Shown: positions 1 through 6,896 of the stretch, one piece after another
Layout of the letters: the number at the start of each line of letters is the position of its first letter
How positions within the stretch are numbered: the stretch's first letter is position 1
NCBI RefSeq assembly: GCF_032586235.1
Contig: NZ_JAWHTD010000075.1
Span: forward strand, 1 to 10,566
Origin: Aestuariicoccus sp032586235
GTDB taxonomy: Bacteria > Pseudomonadota > Alphaproteobacteria > Rhodobacterales > Rhodobacteraceae
Direction of reading: 5' to 3'
Length of the DNA: 10,566 nt
Position numbers and translations under genes: made by a program
Notes under the pieces: generated by a model
The model's database searches: none
What the model saw: only the letters and a program-made list of their open reading frames with translations
What the model was told of the DNA's origin: nothing

Positions 1-1
1 C

Positions 2-76
2 GCCGACGAGATCCTCACCTCCGTCCAACGCTTTTGCCAGAAATCATTGGCAAGAACTTCAGATTCAGGTGACTAG
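2..76 (+). pseudogene. possible C-terminal tail of an IS630-type transposase (partial)
   Basis: Frame 2 is open from the window edge to a TAG at 74-76. It reads ADEILTSVQRFCQKSLARTS followed by a short DSGD end. A stretch of the type 'EILxSVQRFCQK' near the carboxyl end, closing shortly afterwards, resembles the tails of IS630-family transposases as I remember them. It runs straight into the fucose synthase fragment, with no room for a complete IS end. If real, it is therefore a rearranged remnant. The stretch is short and the match rests on memory, so this is a weak call. Confidence 0.25.
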
Positions 77-248
77 CTACGAGGGGCGGATCGAGACCGA
101 TCCCTCGAAACCCGACGGGACGCCGCGAAAGCTGATGGATGTCTCGCGGCTCCGCGACATGGGCTGGCAGGCCTCGATCGGGCTCGAAGAGGGCATCCGC
201 GAGACTTACCGCTGGTTCCTTGAGAACAAGGCCGCAATCCGCGCCTAG
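63..248 (+). pseudogene. fcl: GDP-L-fucose synthase, C-terminal fragment
   Basis: The frame ending at TAG 246-248 gives about 60 residues typical of the end of GDP-L-fucose synthase (Fcl/WcaG), the NADPH-dependent 3,5-epimerase/4-reductase that completes GDP-L-fucose synthesis in the cytoplasm. The diagnostic stretch is DPSKPDGTPRKLMDVSRLRD, followed by GWQASIGLEEGIRETYRWFL. This part binds the sugar nucleotide. The Rossmann fold and the Ser-Tyr-Lys catalytic residues lie far upstream and are absent. The same frame before about position 63 no longer looks like Fcl, so the gene seems cut by a junction rather than only by the window edge. A manC remnant follows about 110 bp later, consistent with a former GDP-mannose/GDP-fucose supply cluster. 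Confidence 0.75.
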
Positions 249-356
249 CCGGACACCAAATGCCGCAGGCGAAATCGGCTGAGCTACTAGTGGAAAGCGA
301 GCCATCTGGAGCCAGGGCGGCACTGACATTATCGAAACGTATCAACAACTACGCTT

Positions 357-431
357 ATGACCGTTACACCTGTTCTTCTCTGCGGCGGCTTCGGGCGCCG
401 AGGAGATGTATTTCGCGACCTCGCATTTTGA
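357..431 (+). pseudogene. manC: mannose-1-phosphate guanylyltransferase, N-terminal stub
   Basis: ATG at 357 opens a 24-codon frame beginning MTVTPVLLCGGFG. This is the usual start of ManC/AlgA-type mannose-1-phosphate guanylyltransferases, which make GDP-mannose from mannose-1-phosphate and GTP. In intact enzymes the nucleotide-binding loop continues as GGxGTRLWPLSR. Here the match stops after CGGFG (about position 395) and the frame terminates with TGA at 429-431. Almost the whole enzyme of roughly 470 residues is missing, so this stub cannot be active. No convincing ribosome binding site precedes the ATG. Immediately downstream is the headless glycosyltransferase, so a deletion probably joined the two genes near 396-440. 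Confidence 0.6.
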
Positions 432-437
432 CACTGA

Positions 438-1085
438 TGGCGGCATCTGCGTGACGGCGGTTCAACCGACGGAACACTCTCGGAAATTGCGTCGTGTGAA
501 GACAGTCGGATCGATTTCAAATCTGAACGGGACGCCGGCATCTATGATGCGATCAACCGCGGCATTGCACGGTCGAGTGGCGATGTCATCGGCCTGATGC
601 ATTCCGACGACTTTTTTGCCGACGACCAGGTTCTTGCCCGCGTGGCGCAAGCGTTGACCGATCCGGAGGTGGACGGCGTCTATGGGGACCTGGATTACGT
701 CTCCGCAACCGATACCTCGCGCATCATCCGGCGATGGCGGTCCGGTTCCTACACCGCGGCAAAATTGGCCAAAGTCTGGATGCCCCCACACCCGACGCTT
801 TACCTTAGGCGCGCCGTCTTTGAAGAGCACGGGCTTTACGATACCTCTTTTCGCATCGCGGCCGATTACGACGCCATGCTGCGCTACCTTGCCAAAGGCC
901 GGGTCCGGCTCGCCCATATTCCCAAGGTCATGGTCAAGATGCGCGTAGGCGGTGAGAACAACCGATCTTTGCGAAAGATCGTTCAAAAAAGCCGCGAAGA
1001 CTATCGCGCGATCCGCCGCAACGGAGTGGGTGGCATCGGTACGCTCACGATGAAGAACCTGTCTAAAATCCGCCAATTCCTTTGA
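438..1085 (+). pseudogene. family 2 glycosyltransferase lacking its N-terminus
   Basis: One uninterrupted frame runs from just after an in-frame TGA (435-437) to a stop at 1083-1085, about 215 codons. It carries GT-A family 2 signatures: RDGGSTDGTL at about 450-479, AGIYDAINRGIARSSGD, and the metal-binding region LMHSDDFFADD at about 594-626. Further on are the acceptor-side residues IAADYDAMLRYLAKG and a basic tail ending NLSKIRQFL, common in colanic-acid-type transferases of about 250 residues. The first 35-40 residues (the initial beta strand and UDP-sugar binding) are missing and no start codon precedes the DGGS motif. Translation from ATG 597 would lose that motif, so the gene is probably inactive. 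In life it would add a sugar to the lipid-linked repeat unit at the inner membrane. The rest shows no internal frameshift, which suggests that the loss was a recent deletion. Confidence 0.8.
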
Positions 1086-1251
1086 AATGGGACATCGAAA
1101 ACCGGTGATTTTGGCCTTGGCAAGGCGCTGCTGCGCACCAGTTTTCCCTGTTGAAACGCCAAACGTTCTGGCAAGAGGGTTCGACACCGTGAGAAATTTT
1201 CAAAATGGCAGTCTCACCCCGATTGGGCACAATGGTCGCGACATTCCGGCG

Positions 1252-1285
1252 CGTGGCAAATGGGCCACTCGGCGCGTTTGCCACG
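1252..1285 (+). promoter_or_regulatory. inverted repeat in the leader upstream of yjbH
   Basis: CGTGGCAAA at 1252-1260 is the exact reverse complement of TTTGCCACG at 1277-1285, with 16 nt between the arms. The direct repeat GGCGCGT (1248-1254 and 1271-1277) is interlaced with it. A second, smaller repeat, TCGCGG/CCGCGA, follows at 1299-1315. Together these lie 75-105 bp before the TTG start of the yjbH-yjbF-wza operon. The structure could be an operator, an attenuator or RNA hairpin in the 5' leader, or the end of the upstream transcription unit. No T-run follows, so a classical terminator is unlikely. I saw no clear -35/-10 pair. Apart from these repeats, 1086-1358 holds no gene I can support. 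Confidence 0.4.
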
Positions 1286-1346
1286 GCCAAAATACTGGTC
1301 GCGGCGTGACCGCGATCGGCATATTTCATAGTGTCTGCGCCAAGGC

Positions 1347-1352
1347 AGGAGG
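1347..1352 (+). promoter_or_regulatory. strong ribosome binding site deciding a TTG start
   Basis: AGGAGG at 1347-1352 lies 6 nt before TTG 1359. No ATG or GTG at a comparable position would give a signal peptide in this frame. This Shine-Dalgarno match is the reason for placing the yjbH start on the rare TTG codon. Confidence 0.7.
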
Positions 1353-1358
1353 GGTTTT

Positions 1359-3449
1359 TTGATCCGTTGGGTGGCAGTGGGAGTGTTGGCGTGTTCAGCA
1401 GGGTCGCTTTGGGCGCAGCCCATGCTGGAAACCGGCTACAACACCTACGGCTATCCCGGTTTGATCGACATGCCGGCGGCGCATGCTCGCCCCGACGGAG
1501 AGCTCGCCTTCACCAGCAGCTATTTCCAGAAACAGCTGCGCAATACGCTTACCTTTCAGATCACACCCCGTCTGTCGGGCAGTTTTCGCTACGCCAACCT
1601 GTGGGACATCAACAATGCGGATTTCCGGTTCGACCGCAGTTTCTCGCTGCATTACGAGATCGCCACGGAAACGCGCAACCGGCCGGCCATCGCCATCGGA
1701 CTAAACGATTTTCTGGGCACCGGGGTCTATCGATCTGAATACCTGGCTGTATCAAAGACGTTGACGCCGCGCTTTCGCGTTACGGGGGGGATTGGTTGGG
1801 GCCGCTTTGCCGGCATTGGCGGTTTCACAAATCCGCTTTCGATCTTCGGCGATCAATTCCGGGACCGGGAAACCCGGACGGGCAACCAGGGTGGCGAAGT
1901 CGAGGTCGATCAGCTGTTTCAGGGCGATGCGGCTTTCTTTGGCGGGCTCGAATACCAAGCCACGGACAAGCTCAGCCTCGCGATCGAGTATTCGTCAGAC
2001 GCCTACCGCCTGGAACGGGTGTCCACCTTCGATTATTTCGCGCCGGTCAACATTGGTGCGACCTATCGGCTGCGCCCCGGTGTCCACCTGAGTGCGCATT
2101 ACCTTTACGGTTCGGAATTGGGCGTGCAGCTGAGCTTTGCGCTCAACCCGAAGAACCCGCCGGCCTTTGGCGGCCTCGACAAGGGACCGCCACCGGTTGT
2201 GCCCCGCCCCGCCGGATCGGCAAGGGCGCTGGGCTGGACGTTTGAGCCAGAAAACCGCGGGCGCATCCGTTCCGATTTATCCGTTGCGTTGGCTGCGACG
2301 GGACTGGAGCTGCACGGCCTCTCTTTCGGACCAGGCACAGCGCGCCTGGAAATCGAAAATGATACCTATGTGGCACAAGCGCAGGCCATTGGCAGGGCGG
2401 CGCGGGCGATGACGGGGATCATGCCAGCCTCTGTCGACACCTTCGTGATCGTTCCTGTGGTGAACGGCATCGCTGGGTCACAGATCACTCTTCGGCGAGA
2501 GGACATCGAAGCGCTGGAAAGTGACCTCGATGGGGCCTGGAAAAGCCTTGCTAGGGCGCGGATCGAAACGCCGGAGACTCCCCTACAACCGCGCGCGGGG
2601 CTGTACCCGCGCTTTGAATATGACTTGAAGCCGTACCTCTCCCCCAGCCTGTTCGACCCCGACCAACCTGTACGCGCGGATTTCGGGGCAGAATTGTCAG
2701 CACGCTACGAACCCGCGCCCGGGTTTGTTCTAAAAGGGGCGGTGCGCAAGAAGATCGTCGGTAACCTGGATCAATCGACGCGCCCATCGACCTCTGTGCT
2801 CCCGCGCGTGCGCAGTGAATTCAACATCTACGAACGCGAGGGGGACCCGACCATTCCAGAACTGGTGGCGACCCGTTTTTTCCGCGCAGGGCCAGAGCTT
2901 TACGGCCGCCTGACACTTGGGTACCTGGAGCCCCATTTCGCCGGGATATCGAGCGAACTGCTTTGGAAGCCGCTCGACAGCCGCTTGTCGCTGGGGCTTG
3001 AGGTAAACTACGTCCGTCAGCGAGAATTCAAGCAATTGTTCGGCTTGCGCAGCTACGAAATCGCCACCGGTCACGGGTCGGCCTATTACGATTTCGGCAA
3101 TGGCTTCACCGGCCAGCTCGACGTTGGGCGGTATCTGGCGGGTGATTGGGGAGCGACCATTTCGCTGGATCGAACTTTTCGCAACGGATGGAAGATCGGC
3201 GGCTTCGCGACCTTCACGGACGTGTCTTTCGACGATTTCGGCGAAGGCTCTTTCGACAAGGGCATCCGCATTACCGTTCCCATCAGCTGGATTTCCGGCA
3301 CGCCCACCCGCGACACGTTTTCGACCACGATCCGCCCGGTCACACGTGACGGCGGAGCACGCCTGAACGTGTCAGACCGGTTGCATGACCTGCTGAATGA
3401 CACACAGAAACCCGGACTGCGCAGCGGATGGGGGCGGTTCTGGAGATGA
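1359..3449 (+). CDS. yjbH: YjbH-family outer membrane exopolysaccharide protein
   Basis: This 696-residue protein matches the YjbH (DUF940) family, about the same size as Escherichia coli YjbH. It starts with a signal peptide of roughly 19 residues ending in LWA before Gln-Pro, so signal peptidase I cleavage is more likely than lipidation. The family hallmark YNTYGYPGLIDMP lies just after the signal. The remainder has the alternating aromatic and polar pattern of beta strands, for example GLEYQATDKLSLAIEYSSDA and TGQLDVGRYLAGDWGATISL, fitting a large outer membrane barrel. The family is linked to exopolysaccharide secretion or modification; its exact biochemical role is not settled. The TTG start is supported by AGGAGG six bases upstream. 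The stop overlaps the start of yjbF (ATGA), suggesting translational coupling. No damage is visible, unlike the genes on its left. Confidence 0.88.
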   Translation: MIRWVAVGVLACSAGSLWAQPMLETGYNTYGYPGLIDMPAAHARPDGELAFTSSYFQKQLRNTLTFQITPRLSGSFRYANLWDINNADFRFDRSFSLHYEIATETRNRPAIAIGLNDFLGTGVYRSEYLAVSKTLTPRFRVTGGIGWGRFAGIGGFTNPLSIFGDQFRDRETRTGNQGGEVEVDQLFQGDAAFFGGLEYQATDKLSLAIEYSSDAYRLERVSTFDYFAPVNIGATYRLRPGVHLSAHYLYGSELGVQLSFALNPKNPPAFGGLDKGPPPVVPRPAGSARALGWTFEPENRGRIRSDLSVALAATGLELHGLSFGPGTARLEIENDTYVAQAQAIGRAARAMTGIMPASVDTFVIVPVVNGIAGSQITLRREDIEALESDLDGAWKSLARARIETPETPLQPRAGLYPRFEYDLKPYLSPSLFDPDQPVRADFGAELSARYEPAPGFVLKGAVRKKIVGNLDQSTRPSTSVLPRVRSEFNIYEREGDPTIPELVATRFFRAGPELYGRLTLGYLEPHFAGISSELLWKPLDSRLSLGLEVNYVRQREFKQLFGLRSYEIATGHGSAYYDFGNGFTGQLDVGRYLAGDWGATISLDRTFRNGWKIGGFATFTDVSFDDFGEGSFDKGIRITVPISWISGTPTRDTFSTTIRPVTRDGGARLNVSDRLHDLLNDTQKPGLRSGWGRFWR

Positions 3450-4036
3450 TGCGCGCGCTTATCCTTGCCCTTGCGCTCAGCGCATGTAGTGCCCCCCAGG
3501 CGCCCGACCCGCGAAAAGTGCTGTCGCGCGCCCAGCTCGATCAGCTCGACACACCATTGCTTTTGGCCGAGATCGACCGGCTGGACACAGTCGCCACTCT
3601 GATCCCGCGCGGAGAAAACCGCGGCATGATCACCTGGCAAACAGGTGGTCAGGTGGCGCTGATGTTTCGCGACGGCGTTCTGGTCGGCACGCGCGGCCTG
3701 GGCGACGATCTGATGTCGGCAGATGTGAGCAATACCCGCGCAATGTTGGCCGGGCAGGCAATACCTGAATTCTACCCCCGGTTTCACAGCGGGCTGGATG
3801 GGACGTTCCAGACCACGTTCCGCACCTTTCAGTGTCAGCGCATCGCTGCCGAACCGGAGACCATCACCATCTTTGGCCGGCCCCATGCGACCACCCGGAC
3901 CGACGAGCGGTGTGTTTCACCGGGGCTGGACGTGACCAACAGCTATTGGCGTGACGGGTCAGGGCTCATGTGGAAGTCACGGCAATGGATCAGCAAAAAC
4001 GTGGGCTATGTTTTAACCGAAAGACTGGTTCGATGA
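3446..4036 (+). CDS. yjbF: YjbF-family exopolysaccharide lipoprotein
   Basis: This 196-residue protein resembles the YjbF/GfcB lipoproteins of group 4 capsule and yjbEFGH-type operons. From ATG 3446 it begins MMRALILALALSACS. The lipobox LSAC predicts acylation of Cys14 and anchoring to the outer membrane. The following region has the YjbF pattern of a strand-rich periplasmic domain, including MITWQTGGQVALMFRDGVLV, TRGLGDDLMSAD and a C-terminal NSYWRDGSGLMWKSRQWIS. Cysteines in FQCQR and ERCVS may form a disulfide. The start is set by the 4-nt overlap with yjbH; an in-frame ATG at 3428 would put six extra residues before the signal and is less likely, while ATG 3449 is an equal alternative. 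The order yjbH-yjbF-wza differs from the E. coli order, and no YjbG homologue is visible. Confidence 0.82.
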   Translation: MMRALILALALSACSAPQAPDPRKVLSRAQLDQLDTPLLLAEIDRLDTVATLIPRGENRGMITWQTGGQVALMFRDGVLVGTRGLGDDLMSADVSNTRAMLAGQAIPEFYPRFHSGLDGTFQTTFRTFQCQRIAAEPETITIFGRPHATTRTDERCVSPGLDVTNSYWRDGSGLMWKSRQWISKNVGYVLTERLVR

Positions 4037-4073
4037 GCATGGTCTGTATAGGAAATCGAGGGGAAGTGATCAC

Positions 4074-5438
4074 ATGACCAAAGCTCTATTCGGCATCGCC
4101 GCCGTCTGCGCGACCTTGGCGGCCAGTGGATGCGGGGTGACCTATACCAGTCCCTCGGTCGGGGAGCAGGCTGCGGGGGCTGAAGTGCGCGTCATGCCAC
4201 TGACGGCGCAGACCGTGCTGATGGCAAACAGGCAAAGTTACACACCGCGATCCCTACCCGCCGTCTTTTCTCAAATCGCCGGCGGCGGCTCTTTGCGCGG
4301 CGCAGGCGCACTGCCGGAACAGCCCTACCTTCCAACCGAACGTCGCGAAGCGATGGAACTACGTATTCCGCCTGATCCCATTTCCGAACCGTACCGTATC
4401 GGTGTCGGAGATGTGCTTTTGCTCGCAACAAAGAGTAGCGGATCGACTGTCGAGGAGCTGTCAGGCCTGTTGGCCGCGCAAAATCAACGCCAAGGCTATA
4501 CAGTACGGGATGATGGCGCGATTGCGATTCCGGAAATCGGCCAGGTCCAACTGGCCGGAATGACGCTAGAAGAAGCCGAAGCACGGTTGTTCCAAGTGCT
4601 CGTCGAAAACCAGATTGACCCGGCGTTTTCGCTGGAAATATTGGAGTTCAACTCCAAACGTGTTGCCGTCGGCGGGTCCGTGGGCAACTCAACACTGGTT
4701 CCGATTACGCTCAACACTTTGAACCTGGGCGAAGCTCTGACCGCGGCCGGCGGTCTGAGTGTCGATAATGAGGAATTCGCGTTGATACGGATCTACCGAG
4801 ACGGTGGGCTCTACCAGATCCCGATTGAGGATTTCTTCTCCCGTCCGGAATTGCAGCGTCTGCGACTGCAGAACGGCGATGCAATTTATGTTGACACCAG
4901 CTACGATCTTGATCGTGCTCTGAGCTTCTACCGTCAGCAACTGGATGTGATCAGCTTGCGCCGCTCGGCCCGAACCGATGCGATCAACGAACTGCAGGCA
5001 GAGATTGGCTTGCGCCGCGCTGCGCTCAACGAACAACGCGAGAATTTCAATTCCCGAGCGGCTCTGGGAGCAGAGCAGCGTGATTACGTCTATCTTGCGG
5101 GCGAGGTGAATGCGCAGAGCCGCTTCGTGTTGCCTTACAATCAGCATGCCACGCTGGCCGATGTCTTGTACGAGAACGGTGGCTTCAACACGACGACCGG
5201 CAACCCTGCCGAGATTTATGTGCTGCGGGCCTCGTCCAACCCGGCCGAATTCGGAGCCGTGACTGCCTGGCATTTGAATGCGGCGAACGCGGCGAATATC
5301 ACGCTCGCCACACGGATGCAGATGCGTCCGAACGATATTGTCTTCATCGAGGAACAGCCGATCACCAAGTGGAACCGGGCACTCCAGCAGGCGTTCCCTA
5401 CCCTGATCAACACTGCAGCTCGGGCTGCGGCAAACTGA
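4074..5438 (+). CDS. wza: Wza-type outer membrane polysaccharide export lipoprotein
   Basis: This 454-residue member of the polysaccharide export (Poly_export/SLBB) family should form the oligomeric outer membrane channel through which the polymer leaves the cell. The signal ends in a lipobox, LAASGC, with acylated Cys20. The export domain covers about residues 100-200: EPYRIGVGDVLLLATKSS, then YTVRDDGAIAIPEIGQVQLA and GMTLEEAEARL. A first SLBB domain follows (VAVGGSVGNSTLVPITLNTL to AIYVDTSYD). Residues 278-336 form a charged, heptad-like helical insertion. A second SLBB domain starts at DYVYLAGEVNAQSRF (337 onward), and the protein ends with NDIVFIEEQPITKWNRALQQ, matching the membrane-spanning helix region of Wza. 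E. coli Wza is about 380 residues, so the insertion explains most of the extra length. GAGGGG about 12 nt upstream serves the ATG. The gene is last in the operon. Confidence 0.9.
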   Translation: MTKALFGIAAVCATLAASGCGVTYTSPSVGEQAAGAEVRVMPLTAQTVLMANRQSYTPRSLPAVFSQIAGGGSLRGAGALPEQPYLPTERREAMELRIPPDPISEPYRIGVGDVLLLATKSSGSTVEELSGLLAAQNQRQGYTVRDDGAIAIPEIGQVQLAGMTLEEAEARLFQVLVENQIDPAFSLEILEFNSKRVAVGGSVGNSTLVPITLNTLNLGEALTAAGGLSVDNEEFALIRIYRDGGLYQIPIEDFFSRPELQRLRLQNGDAIYVDTSYDLDRALSFYRQQLDVISLRRSARTDAINELQAEIGLRRAALNEQRENFNSRAALGAEQRDYVYLAGEVNAQSRFVLPYNQHATLADVLYENGGFNTTTGNPAEIYVLRASSNPAEFGAVTAWHLNAANAANITLATRMQMRPNDIVFIEEQPITKWNRALQQAFPTLINTAARAAAN

Positions 5439-5460
5439 TCAACGGAAAATTTGAACGAAT

Positions 5461-5499
5461 GGAAGACGCAGAGCCCCTTGGGACCGCGTCTTTCATTTT
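5461..5499. terminator. hairpin terminator after wza, possibly bidirectional
   Basis: AAGACGC at 5463-5469 pairs exactly with GCGTCTT at 5486-5492, extended by a G-U and a G-C pair to nine pairs. A small CCC/GGG inner stem lies in the loop. On the + strand it is followed by TTTCATTTT, a fair T-rich tract. It sits 23 nt after the wza stop and just beyond the stop of the convergent sugar-transferase remnant, so it could stop transcription from both sides. Confidence 0.65.
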
Positions 5500-5507
5500 G
5501 GTGAATG

Positions 5508-5841
5508 TCATGCACCGTGACGGTAAAGAACCGTGATCAGAGTGCGCCAGAAAATCCAGGTTTCCAGTAAAAATCCTGCGTTCTGTATGTAGTAAAGGTC
5601 TGCTTGCACCTTCGAGCTGGTGGCCTCCACGCCTTCGACATAGCCTAGCTGCGTCTGTGCCAGGCCACTTATCCCTGGACGCACCCCATGACTGGCGCGA
5701 TACCGAGGTACGGTCCGCACGAAGTGGCGCATGGTGAAAATAGTCTGGCCGCGGGCCGATCAGGCTCATCTCGCCGCGAAGTACGTTAATGATCTGAGGC
5801 AGTTCATCCAGGCGTGTGATAACGTCCAGAGTCTTTCGCAC
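5508..5841 (-). pseudogene. undecaprenyl-phosphate sugar transferase, truncated and frameshifted
   Basis: The minus strand encodes the C-terminal third of a bacterial sugar transferase (ExoY/WcaJ type), the inner membrane enzyme that starts polysaccharide synthesis by moving a sugar-1-phosphate to undecaprenyl phosphate. The first frame reads RLDELPQIINVLRGEMSLIG then PRPDYF, the conserved core of the family. From about position 5728 the homology moves to another frame: RHFVRTVPRYR, GVRPGISGLAQTQLGYVEG, LYYIQNAGFLLETW and a stop at 5508-5510. Restoring two bases at a GCGC step (positions 5726-5730) would give HHARHFVRTVP and join the frames, so a 2-nt deletion is the simplest explanation. Upstream homology stops near 5830, losing the membrane helix and the rest of the catalytic domain. 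The neighbouring IS256-type remnant may mark the cause. The product cannot be functional. Confidence 0.82.
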
Positions 5842-5890
5842 ATTTGACGGTGGTGACGGCTCCTTTCACTCTGGCAGAGAGGAGCAGAGA

Positions 5891-6052
5891 ATGGATGAAA
5901 ATGAGAAGCCCAAACCGATGGGGCAAGTGATACAGATTGTCAAAAAACGTATCCGGTATGCAACGGCATACACCAGACTGACGAACTGCGCATCTAGTTA
6001 TTTAAAGCGCCTGTTGCCCTATACGATATACCGTGCGGGCAAGCGGATGTAG
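5891..6052 (+). pseudogene. IS256-family transposase, N-terminal remnant
   Basis: ATG 5891, preceded by GAGAGGAGCAGAGA, opens with MDENEKPKPMGQVIQI. This is very like the start of IS256-family transposases common in Alphaproteobacteria, which continue with GQVIQIDEARIRDHLGE. Here the match ends after VIQI (about 5938). The frame then continues with an unrelated basic stretch of 37 residues to TAG at 6050-6052; that stretch (YLKRLLPYTIYRAGKRM at its end) is not recognised and may be the tail of another lost gene. More than 95% of a roughly 400-residue transposase is missing, including all DDE residues. The remnant abuts the truncated sugar transferase, which suggests insertion followed by deletion. 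The family call rests on 16 residues recalled from memory. Confidence 0.5.
5956..5971. repeat. short inverted repeat at the IS256-remnant junction
   Basis: GTATGC and GCATAC flank a 4-nt spacer (AACG), a perfect 6-bp inverted repeat. It lies about 18 bp after the point where the transposase similarity ends. It may be a relic of the rearrangement or chance. Confidence 0.3.
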
Positions 6053-6084
6053 CTGCTGAACGCACATATCGAGCCATCTTCAGA

Positions 6085-6690
6085 TCAACCAGCGCCAGCC
6101 AGACGCTCAACCTTGTTGAAAGGGACTTTTACAGGAACCTTACGTCCCATCAGGTCAATCAGAATCCGCAAACGCTCACCCGGCTCTAATTTTTCAATAG
6201 TTGAAACAATTTCTGAAAAAGGTCCTGCAAGAACACGAATGCGGTCACCTACATGAAAGTCCGCTTCAAGCGGAGTGATGGCTCCTCTCTCGTCACATCT
6301 CTCAATGAGCCCGGACATGAATGATGCAGGCAGCGACCTTGGTCGACGAATATCACTCAAAACCAGCCGGGAGATTCCCCGCGTGTAGCCTATCGCCTGC
6401 CACCCCGGGTGTTCAGGATCGAACTGAACGAAGATATATCCAGGAAACAAGGGTTGTGAGCTACTTACCACGGTTGCGCCCCGACGTGCGGTCTTTTGAC
6501 GGTAGGGGCTGAAATGCCGATACCCTTGCCGTTCGAGATTGCGTTGCGCCCTTGAAAGACCGTTGGGCTTCAATTGTGCAACGAACCAGTTCTGGGCCTT
6601 AGAGTTCTCCAAAGTTGCCCCCGTTAACTGAGTATAAAACCTTTGCATTTCAAAGGTTAGCGCGTGCAACACAAGAGGCAAGACCCTCAC
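6085..6690 (-). CDS. NusG/RfaH-like transcription antitermination protein
   Basis: This 201-residue protein (187 if ATG 6648 is used) has the two-domain layout of NusG paralogues such as RfaH. The NGN domain starts at NWFVAQLKPNGLSRAQRNLE (residue 34 onward) and contains SQPLFPGYIFVQFDPEHPGW and the strand GISRLVLSD. After a linker comes the KOW domain, VGDRIRVLAGPFSEIVSTIE to GRKVPVKVPFNKVERL. Such proteins bind the RNA polymerase clamp and keep it transcribing long polysaccharide operons, usually after recruitment at a leader element. In this locus the obvious client is the EPS genes. The GTG at 6688-6690 is the furthest upstream start, but neither it nor ATG 6648 has a strong ribosome binding site, so the start is unsure. 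Its base composition looks less G+C-rich than that of the neighbours, which may indicate separate acquisition. Confidence 0.85.
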   Translation of the reverse strand: MRVLPLVLHALTFEMQRFYTQLTGATLENSKAQNWFVAQLKPNGLSRAQRNLERQGYRHFSPYRQKTARRGATVVSSSQPLFPGYIFVQFDPEHPGWQAIGYTRGISRLVLSDIRRPRSLPASFMSGLIERCDERGAITPLEADFHVGDRIRVLAGPFSEIVSTIEKLEPGERLRILIDLMGRKVPVKVPFNKVERLAGAG

Positions 6691-6896
6691 GATTCCGCTG
6701 TCCTTGGTTCGACAGCGTTACGAACTTGCCGTGAAAACCTGCCTACATTCCCTGCAGACAAGACCGCGCAAGAGCTCGCGTATCTCCTGCGAAACACGCT
6801 AATGGTGCCCTAAACAAACGGTTTCGCGATGCCTGCACTATGCCGAGAACCGAACGCGCGCCGCTTGACGCCATGCAAAGCTTCCTGTCCCCGTGA

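Noticed and set aside
462..1187. Long minus-strand ORF (241 codons) opposite the glycosyltransferase
   Set aside because: It is antisense to a frame with clear GT2 motifs, has no recognisable domain, and is the usual shadow of G+C-rich coding sequence.
1086..1358. JUMPStart/ops-type element (GGCGGTAGC-like) for the RfaH-like factor
   Set aside because: No such motif was found by eye here or in the other intergenic stretches.
1087..1362. Plus-strand ORF of 91 codons before yjbH
   Set aside because: No ribosome binding site, no recognisable motif, and it overlaps the leader repeats and the yjbH start.
3086..3886. Minus-strand ORF of 266 codons
   Set aside because: It crosses the yjbH/yjbF junction in antisense, both of which are well supported; low-complexity composition and no domain.
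4689..5273. Minus-strand ORF of 194 codons
   Set aside because: It is antisense to the SLBB region of wza, with no family features.
5514..5524. Palindrome ACCGTGACGGT, resembling the ACCGT/ACGGT repeat before the autokinase
   Set aside because: It lies in the last codons of the sugar transferase (LYRHGA end) and is explained by coding sequence; two short, differently spaced repeats do not make a regulon.
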